Part shown: one piece after another, positions 21,788 through 29,630 of the stretch
Position numbering within the stretch: the stretch's first letter is position 1
How the letters are laid out: each line of letters begins with the position of its first letter
Source of the DNA: Actinobacteria bacterium 13_1_20CM_4_69_9
Lineage (GTDB): Bacteria; Actinomycetota; Thermoleophilia; Gaiellales; Gaiellaceae
Length of the DNA stretch: 36,744 nucleotides
NCBI GenBank assembly: GCA_001920085.1
Contig: MNJC01000071.1
Location: 1-36,744 of the forward strand
Direction of reading: 5' to 3'
The notes under the pieces: generated by a model
The model's input: only the letters and a program-made list of their open reading frames with translations
What the model was told of the DNA's origin: nothing
Database searches by the model: none
Program-made: the position numbers and the translations under genes

Positions 21788-22564
21788 TTACAGCCCGAGG
21801 GCGGCGGCGAAGGCCGCGAGCGGCTCGATGTTCGACGGCTCGAAGGTCAGCCCTGTGAACCCGGCCCCGAGCACCTTCGTGCGGCCGGCCACGTCGCCGA
21901 GAATCCGCTCGATCTCGGCGCGGGAAGGGCCTCCGGGCTCCGGCATGAAGACCGACATCTCCGACGGCTCGAGCACGTCGACGTCGAGGGCCACGTACGT
22001 GCAGCCGACGCCGTCGAGCGCCTGCGCAACGCCCTCCTCGCCGATGTGAAGCCCGCTCGCACGGATGAACTCCTCCTCGGGCGGGTCGAGGTTCCGCGCA
22101 CCGACGAGCGCGACGTCGGAGGCCTCGACGGCGCCCGAGTCGAGCAGCATCCGGAGCGGCATTCCCCACTGGTTCCCGGACGGCGAGCTCTCCGGCGTGT
22201 TCAGGTCGCCGTGGGCGTCGAGCCAGACGAGAGCGATCCGTCCCTGGCGGGCTGAGAGCCCTTCGATCGCGCCGACGTGCGAGCAGCAGTCGCCGCCGAG
22301 CACGAGCGGTCGCTCGGGAAGGTCGGCGGCGAGCGCGAGGTTCTGCTCCTCGAGCGTCTCCGCCTCCACGATCCCGGCCTCCGGGAACGGCACCTCCAGC
22401 CACGCAGACTCGGCCATCGCCTCGCCGCCGTCGCCCCAGGCCTGCGGCACGCGCACCAGGCCCGAGTGGAAGACGCGGCCGCACGAATGGCACTCGTAGT
22501 CCGGACCGATGGCGACGGCCGTGTAGGTCTTGCACTCCGGGCACTTCGCGCGCAGCCGGCTCAT
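21788..22564 (-). CDS. arginase/agmatinase-fold protein with N-terminal zinc ribbon
   Basis: Ureohydrolase-fold protein of 258 aa with an extra N-terminal zinc ribbon (Cys8/Cys11, Cys25/Cys28). The fold is clear from WLDAHGDLNTPESSPSGNQWGMPL (Asp116, His118, Asp120) and VALDVDVLEP (Asp194, Asp196). The first metal motif, normally GGDHS, reads GGDCCSH, replacing the usual His with Cys93. Substrate is unknown; ureohydrolase activity on arginine or agmatine is not assured. It overlaps the GNAT gene by 4 bp (ATGA) and is third in a HAD-GNAT-arginase-like run. Confidence 0.83.
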   Translation of the reverse strand: MSRLRAKCPECKTYTAVAIGPDYECHSCGRVFHSGLVRVPQAWGDGGEAMAESAWLEVPFPEAGIVEAETLEEQNLALAADLPERPLVLGGDCCSHVGAIEGLSARQGRIALVWLDAHGDLNTPESSPSGNQWGMPLRMLLDSGAVEASDVALVGARNLDPPEEEFIRASGLHIGEEGVAQALDGVGCTYVALDVDVLEPSEMSVFMPEPGGPSRAEIERILGDVAGRTKVLGAGFTGLTFEPSNIEPLAAFAAALGL

Positions 22565-23478
22565 CGCAGCTCCTTACCGTACGCGACCGCCTCGAAGGCG
22601 ACCTGCATGCCGGCGCGCTCGTACAACCGGGTCGCACCGGTGGGATTCTCGGCATCGACGCCGAGCGCCACACGCCGCTTCCCGCGGCGGTAGAACTCGC
22701 CGAACGCGTGCTGGAGGAGCGCGAGCGCGATCCCGCGCTTGCGCCACGGCTTGCGCACGCCGAGCGCCCCGACGAAGCCTGCGCCCGACCGGTCCGGCTC
22801 GTTGCGCATCACGGCGGCGATCTCTTCACCGTCGCGCACGACGAACCACAGCGTCGGATCGAAGTCGGGATCCTGCACGAGCCGTAGCTCGCGCCACTGG
22901 TCGAACGGCATCGCGACGAAGTTCCACTCATCCTCGAATGCCTCGATCAGCGCATCGTGGAACGCCCTCGCCTCCCCCGGCTCGAACGTCTCGAGCTTCA
23001 GCCCGTCGGGAAGCCGTGCGGGCAGCGGCGCTTCTTCCAGCTCGATCATCATCCGGTAATAGCGGCGCAGCTCGCGCATGCCGAATTGCTCGAAGAGACG
23101 ATGCGCGCGGTCGTCCGCGGCCAACGAGAACGTCTGGAGCTTCGGCTTTCGGAGCTCGCCGGCGCGATTCTCGCCTCGCGCAAGGAGCCAGGCGCCGAGC
23201 CCGCGACCCTGATGATCCGGGTGGACGAAGCCGTCGAGCTCGAAGTTGTCGCCGTGAGCGAAACCGGCGGCGTACGCGACGATCGATTCCTCGTCGTGCA
23301 GCACCCATGAGCTGTGCTCGAGGTCCATCAGCCGCCACCAGCCGAGCAACTCGGGTACCGACGACTCGGACCAGCCCTGCACCGCGACGTCGGCGGCGGT
23401 GATCAGCTCGTCGATCGCCGGCGCGTCGTCGACGGTCGCGCGGCGGGCTCCGAGGCCGTCAGGCGGGGGCGAGCTCAT
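22561..23478 (-). CDS. tandem-GNAT acetyltransferase
   Basis: Protein of 305 aa with two GNAT domains. The first (about 10-150) has ELDGFVHPDHQGRGLGAWLLARGE, with the R-G-x-G-A acetyl-CoA loop, and AHRLFEQFGM. The second (about 165-305) has VGALGVRKPWRKRGIALALLQHAF and NPTGATRLYERAGMQ. Such two-domain proteins include mycothiol synthase (MshD) and aminoglycoside acetyltransferase relatives; the acceptor here is undetermined. ATG 23478 overlaps the HAD gene by 20 bp, and the open frame above it is HAD-gene shadow. The gene ends in an ATGA overlap. Confidence 0.85.
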   Translation of the reverse strand: MSSPPPDGLGARRATVDDAPAIDELITAADVAVQGWSESSVPELLGWWRLMDLEHSSWVLHDEESIVAYAAGFAHGDNFELDGFVHPDHQGRGLGAWLLARGENRAGELRKPKLQTFSLAADDRAHRLFEQFGMRELRRYYRMMIELEEAPLPARLPDGLKLETFEPGEARAFHDALIEAFEDEWNFVAMPFDQWRELRLVQDPDFDPTLWFVVRDGEEIAAVMRNEPDRSGAGFVGALGVRKPWRKRGIALALLQHAFGEFYRRGKRRVALGVDAENPTGATRLYERAGMQVAFEAVAYGKELR

Positions 23479-24088
23479 CCAGCGTGTCGGGCAGGCGCGA
23501 CAGGTCCGGCAGCTCGCGCGTCGGCGCAGGCTCTCCGCCCTCGCCGTACCGGTTGATCCAGACCGTGCGGAGGCCGAGCGCGGTCGCGGGCACGACGTCG
23601 TGGAAATGGCTCTGAGCCACGTGCACGTGCCGCTCGCGCGGAACGTCGATCCGTTGGAAGAAGTGCTCCCAGTGCTCGCTCGCCGGCTTGTACGAGCCGA
23701 TCTCGGACGCGACGATCGCGAGCTCGAAGGGCACGCCGATCCGCGCCATCGACGCGTCGATGAAGTCGCGATCGGTGTTCGAGAGGATCGCGAGCTTCCA
23801 CCCGCGCGACCGCGCGTCCTCGAGCGACGCACGGACCTCGGGGAAGGGCTCCCACGACGGCAGCAAGCGGGCGAGCCTTTCTCCGTCGTCGATGCCGAGC
23901 CTCCGAGCGGCCTCTGTCATGACGTCGCGGTACGAGCGGTCGGGATTCTCCGCCTGCACCTCTGGCTCGACCTCGTGATAACGCCCGAGCAGCTCGTCGC
24001 TCCCGAGCGCACGGCGAAGCCCGCCGTTCCAGTCGATCAGCGTGCCGTAGCAGTCGAATGTCGCCCAGCGGTCTTGTCCGGAGACCAC
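23459..24088 (-). CDS. HAD-superfamily hydrolase (haloacid dehalogenase type II-like)
   Basis: 209 aa. ATFDCYGTLIDW carries the nucleophile Asp12 of motif I (D-x-Y-G-T as in L-2-haloacid dehalogenases). LAILSNTDRDF is motif II, GSYKPASEHWEHFF supplies the motif III lysine, and VAQSHFHDVVPATALGLRTVWINR is motif IV. The substrate could be a haloacid or a phosphate ester. GTG 24088 lies 9 bp after the fabF stop, so the gene probably shares the fab transcript. Confidence 0.87.
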   Translation of the reverse strand: MVSGQDRWATFDCYGTLIDWNGGLRRALGSDELLGRYHEVEPEVQAENPDRSYRDVMTEAARRLGIDDGERLARLLPSWEPFPEVRASLEDARSRGWKLAILSNTDRDFIDASMARIGVPFELAIVASEIGSYKPASEHWEHFFQRIDVPRERHVHVAQSHFHDVVPATALGLRTVWINRYGEGGEPAPTRELPDLSRLPDTLDELAPA

Positions 24089-24097
24089 GGCCGCGAG

Positions 24098-25354
24098 CTA
24101 TTCGTCGAAACGCTTGAGGACGATCGACGCGTTGTGACCACCGAAGCCGAAAGAGTTGGACACGCCGACCCGCACGTCCGCGTCGCGCGACTCGTTCGGG
24201 ATGTAGTCGAGGTCGCACTCGGGGTCCGGCACCTCGTAGTTGATCGTCGGCGGGAGCTTCCCGTCGCGGATCGCGAGCGTCGTGAAGATCGCCTCGACCG
24301 CGCCGCCGGCACCGAGGCAGTGCCCCGTTGCGCCCTTGGTCGAGGAGATCGGCGTCTTGCCCGCCTTCTCCTCGCCGATCGCGAGCTTGATCACCCGCGT
24401 CTCGGCGGCATCGCCGAGGGGCGTCGACGTGCCGTGCGCGTTGATGTAGTCGATCTCCTCCGGCTCGATCCCCGCATCGCCGAACGCCATCTTCATTGCG
24501 CGCGCAGGATTGGTGCCGGTCGGGTCGGGCTCGGTCACGTGCTTCGCGTCGGACGACAGGCCGTAGCCTGCGAGCTCTGCGTAGACCTTCGCCCCGCGTG
24601 CGCGCGCATGCTCGAGCTCCTCGAGCACGACGACCGCGCCTGCCTCGCCCATGACGAAGCCGTCGCGACCGGCATCGAACGGCCGGCTCGCCCGCTTCGG
24701 GTCGTCGTTGCGTCGGGAAAGCGCACGCATCGCAGCGAAGCCCGCAATGCCGACCTGGTTGATCGCAGACTCGGTGCCGCCGCACAACATGACGTCGGCG
24801 CGACCGAGGCGGATGTCGTCGAGCCCTTGGCCGATCGCCATGTTCGACGCCGCACATGCTGTGCACTCCGACGACAACGGGCCGCGCGTGCCGAGCTCCA
24901 TCGAGACCCAGCCGGCGCCCATGTTCGGGATGATGCAGGGGATCGCGAACGGGTTGACGCGGTCGGGCCCGCGCTCCTTCAGCGTGTCGTAGCAGTCCTG
25001 GAACGACTTGATCCCGCCGATGCCCGTGGCGATCGAGGCGCCGATCCGGTCGGCCTCGGCCGCGATGTCGATGCCCGCGTCGGCCTCGGCCTGGCGCGCG
25101 GCGGCGAGGATCAGCTGCGCGAAACGGTCCATGCGCCTGGCCTGCTTGCGGTCGATGTACCGGGCGGGGTCGAAGTCCTTCACCTCGCAGGCGAAGTGGA
25201 CGAAGTAGTCGGACGAGTCGAACTGCGTGATCTCGGCGGCGCCGGACTCGCCGGCGAGCAAGTTCTTCCAGGTCGTCTCGACGTCGTTTCCGAGCGGGGT
25301 GACGGCACCCATGCCCGTGATCACGACTCTGCGCCGGCCGTTCTGTGACATCAC
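24098..25354 (-). CDS. fabF: beta-ketoacyl-ACP synthase II
   Basis: Elongating condensing enzyme of type II fatty-acid synthesis, 418 aa. N-terminal RRVVITGMGAVTPLG, nucleophile Cys167 in SSECTACAASNMAIGQ, histidines in YINAHGTSTPLGD and GATGHCLGAGG, and the C-terminal NSFGFGGHNAS. It overlaps fabG by 4 bp (ATGA). Many bacteria place acpP between fabG and fabF; here the genes touch and the carrier-protein gene is missing. Confidence 0.96.
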   Translation of the reverse strand: MMSQNGRRRVVITGMGAVTPLGNDVETTWKNLLAGESGAAEITQFDSSDYFVHFACEVKDFDPARYIDRKQARRMDRFAQLILAAARQAEADAGIDIAAEADRIGASIATGIGGIKSFQDCYDTLKERGPDRVNPFAIPCIIPNMGAGWVSMELGTRGPLSSECTACAASNMAIGQGLDDIRLGRADVMLCGGTESAINQVGIAGFAAMRALSRRNDDPKRASRPFDAGRDGFVMGEAGAVVVLEELEHARARGAKVYAELAGYGLSSDAKHVTEPDPTGTNPARAMKMAFGDAGIEPEEIDYINAHGTSTPLGDAAETRVIKLAIGEEKAGKTPISSTKGATGHCLGAGGAVEAIFTTLAIRDGKLPPTINYEVPDPECDLDYIPNESRDADVRVGVSNSFGFGGHNASIVLKRFDE

Positions 25355-26082
25355 ATCCCCAGTCCGCCGTCGACGAGCAGCACTTCACCGGTGATGAAGG
25401 CGGCCTCGTCGGAGGAGAGAAACCGTACCGCGCCGGCAACGTCCTGCGGCGTGCCGAAACGGCCGAGCGGCGTGTTGGCGAGCATGAGCTGTTTCATCTC
25501 GTCGGCGATCACCTCCGTCAGACGCGTGTCGACGTACCCGGGTGCGACGACGTTTGCACGCACGCCGCGATTGCCGAGCTCACGCGCGAGCGCCTTGGTG
25601 AAGCCGATGATGCCCGCCTTCGACGCGGAGTAGTTCGTCTGGCCAGGATTCCCGTGCAGGCCGACGATGCTGGAGATGTTCACGATCGAGCCGCTGCGGC
25701 GCTTCATCATCCCGCGCGCCGCCGCGCGGCAGGTGTGGAAGACACCGCCGAGGTTCGTCGCGATGACGTCGCTCCAGTCGTCGTCCGGCATGCGTGCGAG
25801 GAGCCCGTCGCGCGTGATCCCGGCGTTGTTGACGAGGATGTCGAGCTCGCCCGCTGCATCCACGAGCGCCTTGGCCTCGTCGGCGTCGGCAACGTCGGCA
25901 TGGACCGCCTTCGCACCCGCCTCCCGTGCGACGGCTTCGGCCTCGTCCTTGCCCGACCGGTAGCTCAGGGTCACGGTCGCACCCGCGCCTGCCAGCTCCA
26001 GCGCGATGGCGCGGCCGATCCCACGCGAGCCTCCCGTGACGAGGGCGGTCTTGCCCTCGAGCGACGCGAAGGGGTCAGGCAG
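25351..26082 (-). CDS. fabG: 3-oxoacyl-ACP reductase, apparent CTG start
   Basis: NADPH-dependent short-chain reductase of type II fatty-acid synthesis, 243 aa if started at CTG 26082. N-terminal LEGKTALVTGGSRGIGRAIA is the cofactor site, LDILVNNAGITRDGLL follows, and YSASKAGIIGFTKALA holds the catalytic Tyr/Lys. The first canonical start in frame is GTG 25974, which would delete the whole TGGSRGIG motif. No ATG, GTG or TTG occurs between it and the upstream in-frame stop. CTG 26082 overlaps the fabD stop by 8 bp and has GAGGAG 10 nt upstream. Confidence 0.93.
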   Translation of the reverse strand: MPDPFASLEGKTALVTGGSRGIGRAIALELAGAGATVTLSYRSGKDEAEAVAREAGAKAVHADVADADEAKALVDAAGELDILVNNAGITRDGLLARMPDDDWSDVIATNLGGVFHTCRAAARGMMKRRSGSIVNISSIVGLHGNPGQTNYSASKAGIIGFTKALARELGNRGVRANVVAPGYVDTRLTEVIADEMKQLMLANTPLGRFGTPQDVAGAVRFLSSDEAAFITGEVLLVDGGLGM

Positions 26083-27004
26083 AGGCGAGTGTCTCCTCGA
26101 GCTTGTCGAGTGCGTCCGGGGTCGAGACCGAGATCGTCTTCACGTCCCGGTCGATGCGCTTGACCAGCCCCGAGAGCACGTTGCCGGGCCCAACTTCGAC
26201 GAATGTGTGCGCGCCCTCGCGGAGCAGAGCCTGCGCGGCCTGGGTGAAGCGCACCGGTGCGGTCAGCTGCTCGACGAGCAGCGGCCCCATCCGCTTCGCG
26301 TCCTCGACCCGCGCCGTGACGGTCGACATGAAGGGGGCCGTCGGCTCAGAAAACTTCACCCGCTCGAGCGCGGGCCGCAGCCGGTCGGCGGCGCGCGCCA
26401 CCAACGGGCTGTGGAACGCCCCGGAGACTCGGAGCTTGACGGCGCGCCGCGCTCCTTCCTGCTCGGCGAGCTGGCATGCCTCGTCGACCGCCGGGTTCTC
26501 GCCCGAGACGACGATCTGGCCCGGACAGTTGTAGTTCGCCGGCCACACGTTGAGGATGCGCCGGCAGATCCGCTCCACGACCTCGTCGTCGAGACCGAGG
26601 ATCGCCGCCATCGACCCGGGGTTCCGCTTCGCCGCATCGGCCATCGCGAGGCCGCGTTCGCGCACGAGGCCGATTGCCTCCTCGACCTTCAGCGCACCGG
26701 CCGACGCGAGCGCCGCGAACTCGCCCACCGAGTGGCCCACAACGAAGTCGGGCTTGATTCCCCGCGCACGGATCGCGGCCAGGACCGCGAGGCTCGTGGC
26801 GACGAGCGCCGGCTGCTGCACCTCGGTCTGGACGAGCTCGTCCTCGGGCCCCTCGAAGCAGAGGTGCACGAGGTCGAGGCCCGAAGCCTCGCTGCCGCGC
26901 GTGAATACATCCATCGCCTCCGGGACCGCCTCCGCGATCTCGCGCCCCATGCCCACCTCGAGCGAGCCCTGGCCCGGGAAGCAGAAAGCGACGCCGCCCT
27001 TCAC
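26075..27004 (-). CDS. fabD: malonyl-CoA:ACP transacylase
   Basis: Transfers malonyl from CoA to acyl carrier protein, 309 aa. The GQGS motif is in VAFCFPGQGSLEVGMG, nucleophile Ser92 in FVVGHSVGEFAAL, and the second active-site histidine in VSGAFHSPLV; FVEVGPGNVLSGL ends the core. GTG 27004 forms a GTGA overlap with the fabH stop and gives the normal N-terminus; a longer in-frame ATG 27034 lies inside fabH and is less likely. Confidence 0.95.
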   Translation of the reverse strand: MKGGVAFCFPGQGSLEVGMGREIAEAVPEAMDVFTRGSEASGLDLVHLCFEGPEDELVQTEVQQPALVATSLAVLAAIRARGIKPDFVVGHSVGEFAALASAGALKVEEAIGLVRERGLAMADAAKRNPGSMAAILGLDDEVVERICRRILNVWPANYNCPGQIVVSGENPAVDEACQLAEQEGARRAVKLRVSGAFHSPLVARAADRLRPALERVKFSEPTAPFMSTVTARVEDAKRMGPLLVEQLTAPVRFTQAAQALLREGAHTFVEVGPGNVLSGLVKRIDRDVKTISVSTPDALDKLEETLASA

Positions 27005-27990
27005 AGAGTCCACTTCATGAGGCCGGATCCCCACGTGAGGCCCGCTCCCATGCCCGTCATCAACACCAGATCTCCCTTCTTCAACCGCCCGTCCCGTTGC
27101 GCCTCCGCGAGCGCCAGCGGGATTGAACCAGACGACGTGTTCCCATAACGGTCAACATTCACAACCATCCGCTCCCGCGGGATCCCGAGCTTCTGGGCCG
27201 CGTGATCCATGATCCGCACGTTCGCCTGGTGCGGAACGTAGACGTCCACCTCGTCGACCGACACCCCGCAGCAGTCGAGAACTGCCTCTGCGGACGACAC
27301 GAGTACCCGCGTCGCGAACCTGAACACCTCACGACCGTTCATGTGGACATAGCCGTTCCCGGTCGCGTCCTCGATACGGCGCGAGCCGCTGCCGGGCAGC
27401 GAGAGGTGGATCCCGCCCCCGCCGTCGGCGCCGAGCTCGAAGCCGAGGAAGCCTCGCTGCGGCGTCCGCTCGAGCACGACGGCGCCGGCTCCATCGCCGA
27501 AGAGGACCAGCGTCGAGCGGTCGGTCCAGTCGAGGATGCGCGAGAGGACGTCGCCGCCCACGACGAGCGCGCGTTCCGCGAGGCCCGCCGCCATCATCCC
27601 GTACGCCTGCGCGAGCGCGTACATGAAGCCCGTGCAGCCGGCGAGCAGGTCGTACGCCCCGGCGTCCGGCGCGCCGAGCACGTCGGCGAGCAGCGCGCTC
27701 GAGGTCGGGAACATCATGTCCGGCGTCACGGTCGCGCAGACGAGCAGGTCGACGTCCCTGGCCTCCACCCCGGCCTGCGCGAGCGCGGCTCGGGCCGCGG
27801 GAAGCGCGAGATCCGTGAGCGCCTCCTCGGGCGCGGCGATGCGCCGCTCCTTGATGCCGGTGCGCTCGGTGATCCACTCGTCCGTCGTGTCGACGAGCGT
27901 GGAGAGCTCCTCGTTCGTCAGCACGCGCTTCGGTGCATACGCGCCGAGGCCTGTGATGGAGATGGGGTCGCCCTGCGCCTTGCCGAGCAT
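27001..27990 (-). CDS. fabH: beta-ketoacyl-ACP synthase III
   Basis: Starts each fatty-acid chain by condensing acyl-CoA with malonyl-ACP, 329 aa. Nucleophile Cys119 in LLAGCTGFMYALA, His in VPHQANVRIMDHAAQKLG, Asn in YGNTSSGSIPLALAE, and N-terminal ITGLGAYAPKRVLTNEEL. ATG 27990 shares one base with the fabZ stop (TGATG). The primer preference (straight or branched) cannot be read with confidence. Confidence 0.96.
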   Translation of the reverse strand: MLGKAQGDPISITGLGAYAPKRVLTNEELSTLVDTTDEWITERTGIKERRIAAPEEALTDLALPAARAALAQAGVEARDVDLLVCATVTPDMMFPTSSALLADVLGAPDAGAYDLLAGCTGFMYALAQAYGMMAAGLAERALVVGGDVLSRILDWTDRSTLVLFGDGAGAVVLERTPQRGFLGFELGADGGGGIHLSLPGSGSRRIEDATGNGYVHMNGREVFRFATRVLVSSAEAVLDCCGVSVDEVDVYVPHQANVRIMDHAAQKLGIPRERMVVNVDRYGNTSSGSIPLALAEAQRDGRLKKGDLVLMTGMGAGLTWGSGLMKWTL

Positions 27991-28409
27991 CAGCGCTCCA
28001 CCGCAAAGGTCAGCGTCGCCTTGCACGCGAGCTCCCCGTCGACGCGCGCCTCGGCCTTGCCGCGACCGATCGGGCCCCGCACACGGTCGAGCTCGCAGCG
28101 CAGCTCGAGCACGTCACCCGGCTCGACGATCCGCTTGAAGCGGCACTCGTCGATGCCGGCGAAGAACGCGAGCTTCCCGCGATTCTCCTCCTCGCTCAGC
28201 ACCGCGACTGCGCCCGTCTGCGCGAGCGCCTCGACGATCAGGACACCCGGCATGATCGGCCGCCCGGGAAAGTGCCCCTGCAAGTACCACTCGTCTGGAC
28301 GCACCGTCTTTCGCGCCACGGCGCCGACCCCCGGCGTGACTTCCAGCACCTCGTCGATCAGCAGGAACGGCTCGCGATGCGGGAGGATCTGCTCGATCGC
28401 GACCGTCAT
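27990..28409 (-). CDS. fabZ: 3-hydroxyacyl-ACP dehydratase
   Basis: Hot-dog-fold dehydratase of type II fatty-acid synthesis, 139 aa. Begins MTVAIEQILPHREPFLLIDEV. The catalytic pair is His46 in QGHFPGRPIMPGVLIVE and Glu60. The ATG lies in an ATGA overlap with the sigma gene stop, so synthesis is coupled to the sigma factor. The long open frame extending upstream to 29576 is a shadow. Confidence 0.95.
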   Translation of the reverse strand: MTVAIEQILPHREPFLLIDEVLEVTPGVGAVARKTVRPDEWYLQGHFPGRPIMPGVLIVEALAQTGAVAVLSEEENRGKLAFFAGIDECRFKRIVEPGDVLELRCELDRVRGPIGRGKAEARVDGELACKATLTFAVER

Positions 28410-29014
28410 CCGACGTCGGAAAGCTTGTCGCGCAACCGGTTCCGGCCGCGATGCGCATAGCACTTCGCGGTGCCGACGGGCATGTCGGAAACCGCCGCGA
28501 TCTCCTCGAAGGACAGCCCGAGCGCGTCCTTGAGCACGACGACCCGTGCCTGGTCCGGCGCGATCTCGGCGAGGCAGCGGCTCAACTCGCTGCGCAGCTC
28601 GCTGCGGTCCGCCTCGTGGACGGGATCGGCGTCGGTCGCCGCGCGGCGATCCTCGAGCAGCGGCTCGCAGGCCCGGGCACGCTGGCGGTTCGCGACGTCG
28701 CGGCACGCGTTGATCGTGAGCCGGTGCAGCCACGTCGCGAACTGAGCCTCGCCCCGGAACTGCCCGATTCGCGTGCAGAGCTTCGCGAGCGCCTCCTGGG
28801 CGGCGTCGCGCGCATCCTCCGGATCGCGCAGGATGTGGAACGCGACCTTGTCCACGCGCGCGGCGTGCCGTTCGCACAGCACCTCGAGCGCGCGCGTGTC
28901 GCCGTCTTTTGCCCTTTTGACCAGGATCGGATCGCTCAGCCGTGCATAGACCAGTGGCCCTTCGGGTCGGAAGGACTGCTGAATTGGACGGCGGCGGCTT
29001 CGCGGCAGTTGCAT
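28406..29014 (-). CDS. ECF-like RNA polymerase sigma factor heading the fab operon
   Basis: Sigma-70-family protein, 202 aa, with regions 2 and 4 only. Region 2: LVKRAKDGDTRALEVLCERH, HILRDPEDARDAAQEALAKLCTRI and FATWLHRLTINACRDVANRQR. Region 4: IAPDQARVVVLKDALGLSFEEIAAVSDMPVGTAKCYAHRGRNRLRDKL. No anti-sigma gene is adjacent. It is the first gene of a run that continues with fabZ in an ATGA overlap. Its promoter faces birA. Whether it drives lipid genes is inference from position. Confidence 0.9.
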   Translation of the reverse strand: MQLPRSRRRPIQQSFRPEGPLVYARLSDPILVKRAKDGDTRALEVLCERHAARVDKVAFHILRDPEDARDAAQEALAKLCTRIGQFRGEAQFATWLHRLTINACRDVANRQRARACEPLLEDRRAATDADPVHEADRSELRSELSRCLAEIAPDQARVVVLKDALGLSFEEIAAVSDMPVGTAKCYAHRGRNRLRDKLSDVG

Positions 29015-29023
29015 CTCGCGGTT

Positions 29024-29032
29024 CTAGTCTAG
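29024..29032. promoter_or_regulatory. shared palindromic -10 element between birA and the sigma-fab operon
   Basis: CTAGTCTAG contains TAGTCT on the plus strand (29025-29030), 6 nt before the birA GTG. It also contains TAGACT on the minus strand (29031-29026), 11 nt before the sigma ATG. The two boxes share five base pairs, so the two polymerases cannot both bind. A GTG-proximal AGGAGG (29031-29036) directly abuts the birA start and is too close to act as a normal Shine-Dalgarno. Confidence 0.58.
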
Positions 29033-29036
29033 GAGG

Positions 29037-29630
29037 GTGGCGGATTCGCTCGCCCCGGACGTCGTGCGGCCGCTGCTGAGCGGCCGCTTCGGACACGTCT
29101 ACCGGTACGAGGAGCTCCTGGAGTCGACCCAGCGGCTCCTTCGGCCGGACGACCCGGAGGGGGCGGTCGCCGTCGCCGAGGAGCAGAGCGAGGGTCGTGG
29201 GCGCCTCGACCGCAGGTGGCATGCACCCGCGAGAACGAGCGTGCTCGTCTCGATGCTGCTGCGACCGGCTGTCGAGTCCCCGCGCCTGCCCGAGCTGTCC
29301 CTGGTGACGGGCGGCGCCGTCGCCGAGGCGATCGCAGAGGTGACGGGGCTCGAGCCTGCGATCAAGTTCCCGAACGACGTCTTGCTCGGCGGGAAGAAGG
29401 TGGCGGGGATCCTGGCCGAGTCGAGCGAGGGCCGTGTCGTGCTCGGGATCGGCGTCAACGCGAACCAGACTGCCGACCAGCTCCCCACCGACGCCCAGAC
29501 CGAGCCCACGTCCCTTCGGCTCGAGCTCGGCGAGCCCGTGGACCGCGCCGAGTTGCTGGCCGCGATCCTGCGCCACGTCGAGCGCGCCTACGACGCCTGG
29601 ATCGTTACGGGAACTTCAGCGTCCGGCTGA
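29037..29630 (+). CDS. birA: biotin--[acetyl-CoA-carboxylase] ligase, minimal form
   Basis: Attaches biotin to the carrier protein of acetyl-CoA carboxylase, 197 aa. Motifs: SEGRGRLDRRWHAP (the GRGR biotinyl-AMP loop), IKFPNDVLLGGKKVAGILAE (family KWPND) and LGIGVNAN. It has no N-terminal helix-turn-helix and so is not a BirA repressor. It also ends right after the catalytic domain, without the usual C-terminal SH3-like domain of about 50-70 residues. No such domain is seen in other frames downstream. GTG start, leaderless-looking. Convergent 26-bp overlap with the amidase gene. Confidence 0.92.
   Translation: MADSLAPDVVRPLLSGRFGHVYRYEELLESTQRLLRPDDPEGAVAVAEEQSEGRGRLDRRWHAPARTSVLVSMLLRPAVESPRLPELSLVTGGAVAEAIAEVTGLEPAIKFPNDVLLGGKKVAGILAESSEGRVVLGIGVNANQTADQLPTDAQTEPTSLRLELGEPVDRAELLAAILRHVERAYDAWIVTGTSASG

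Noticed and set aside
23399..25348. Long plus-strand frame over HAD and fabF
   Set aside because: Antisense shadow; no motif, and both minus-strand genes have all catalytic residues.
28410..29576. Long upstream extension of the fabZ frame
   Set aside because: Only the last 139 codons resemble a protein (FabZ). The rest is shadow of the sigma gene and antisense of birA.
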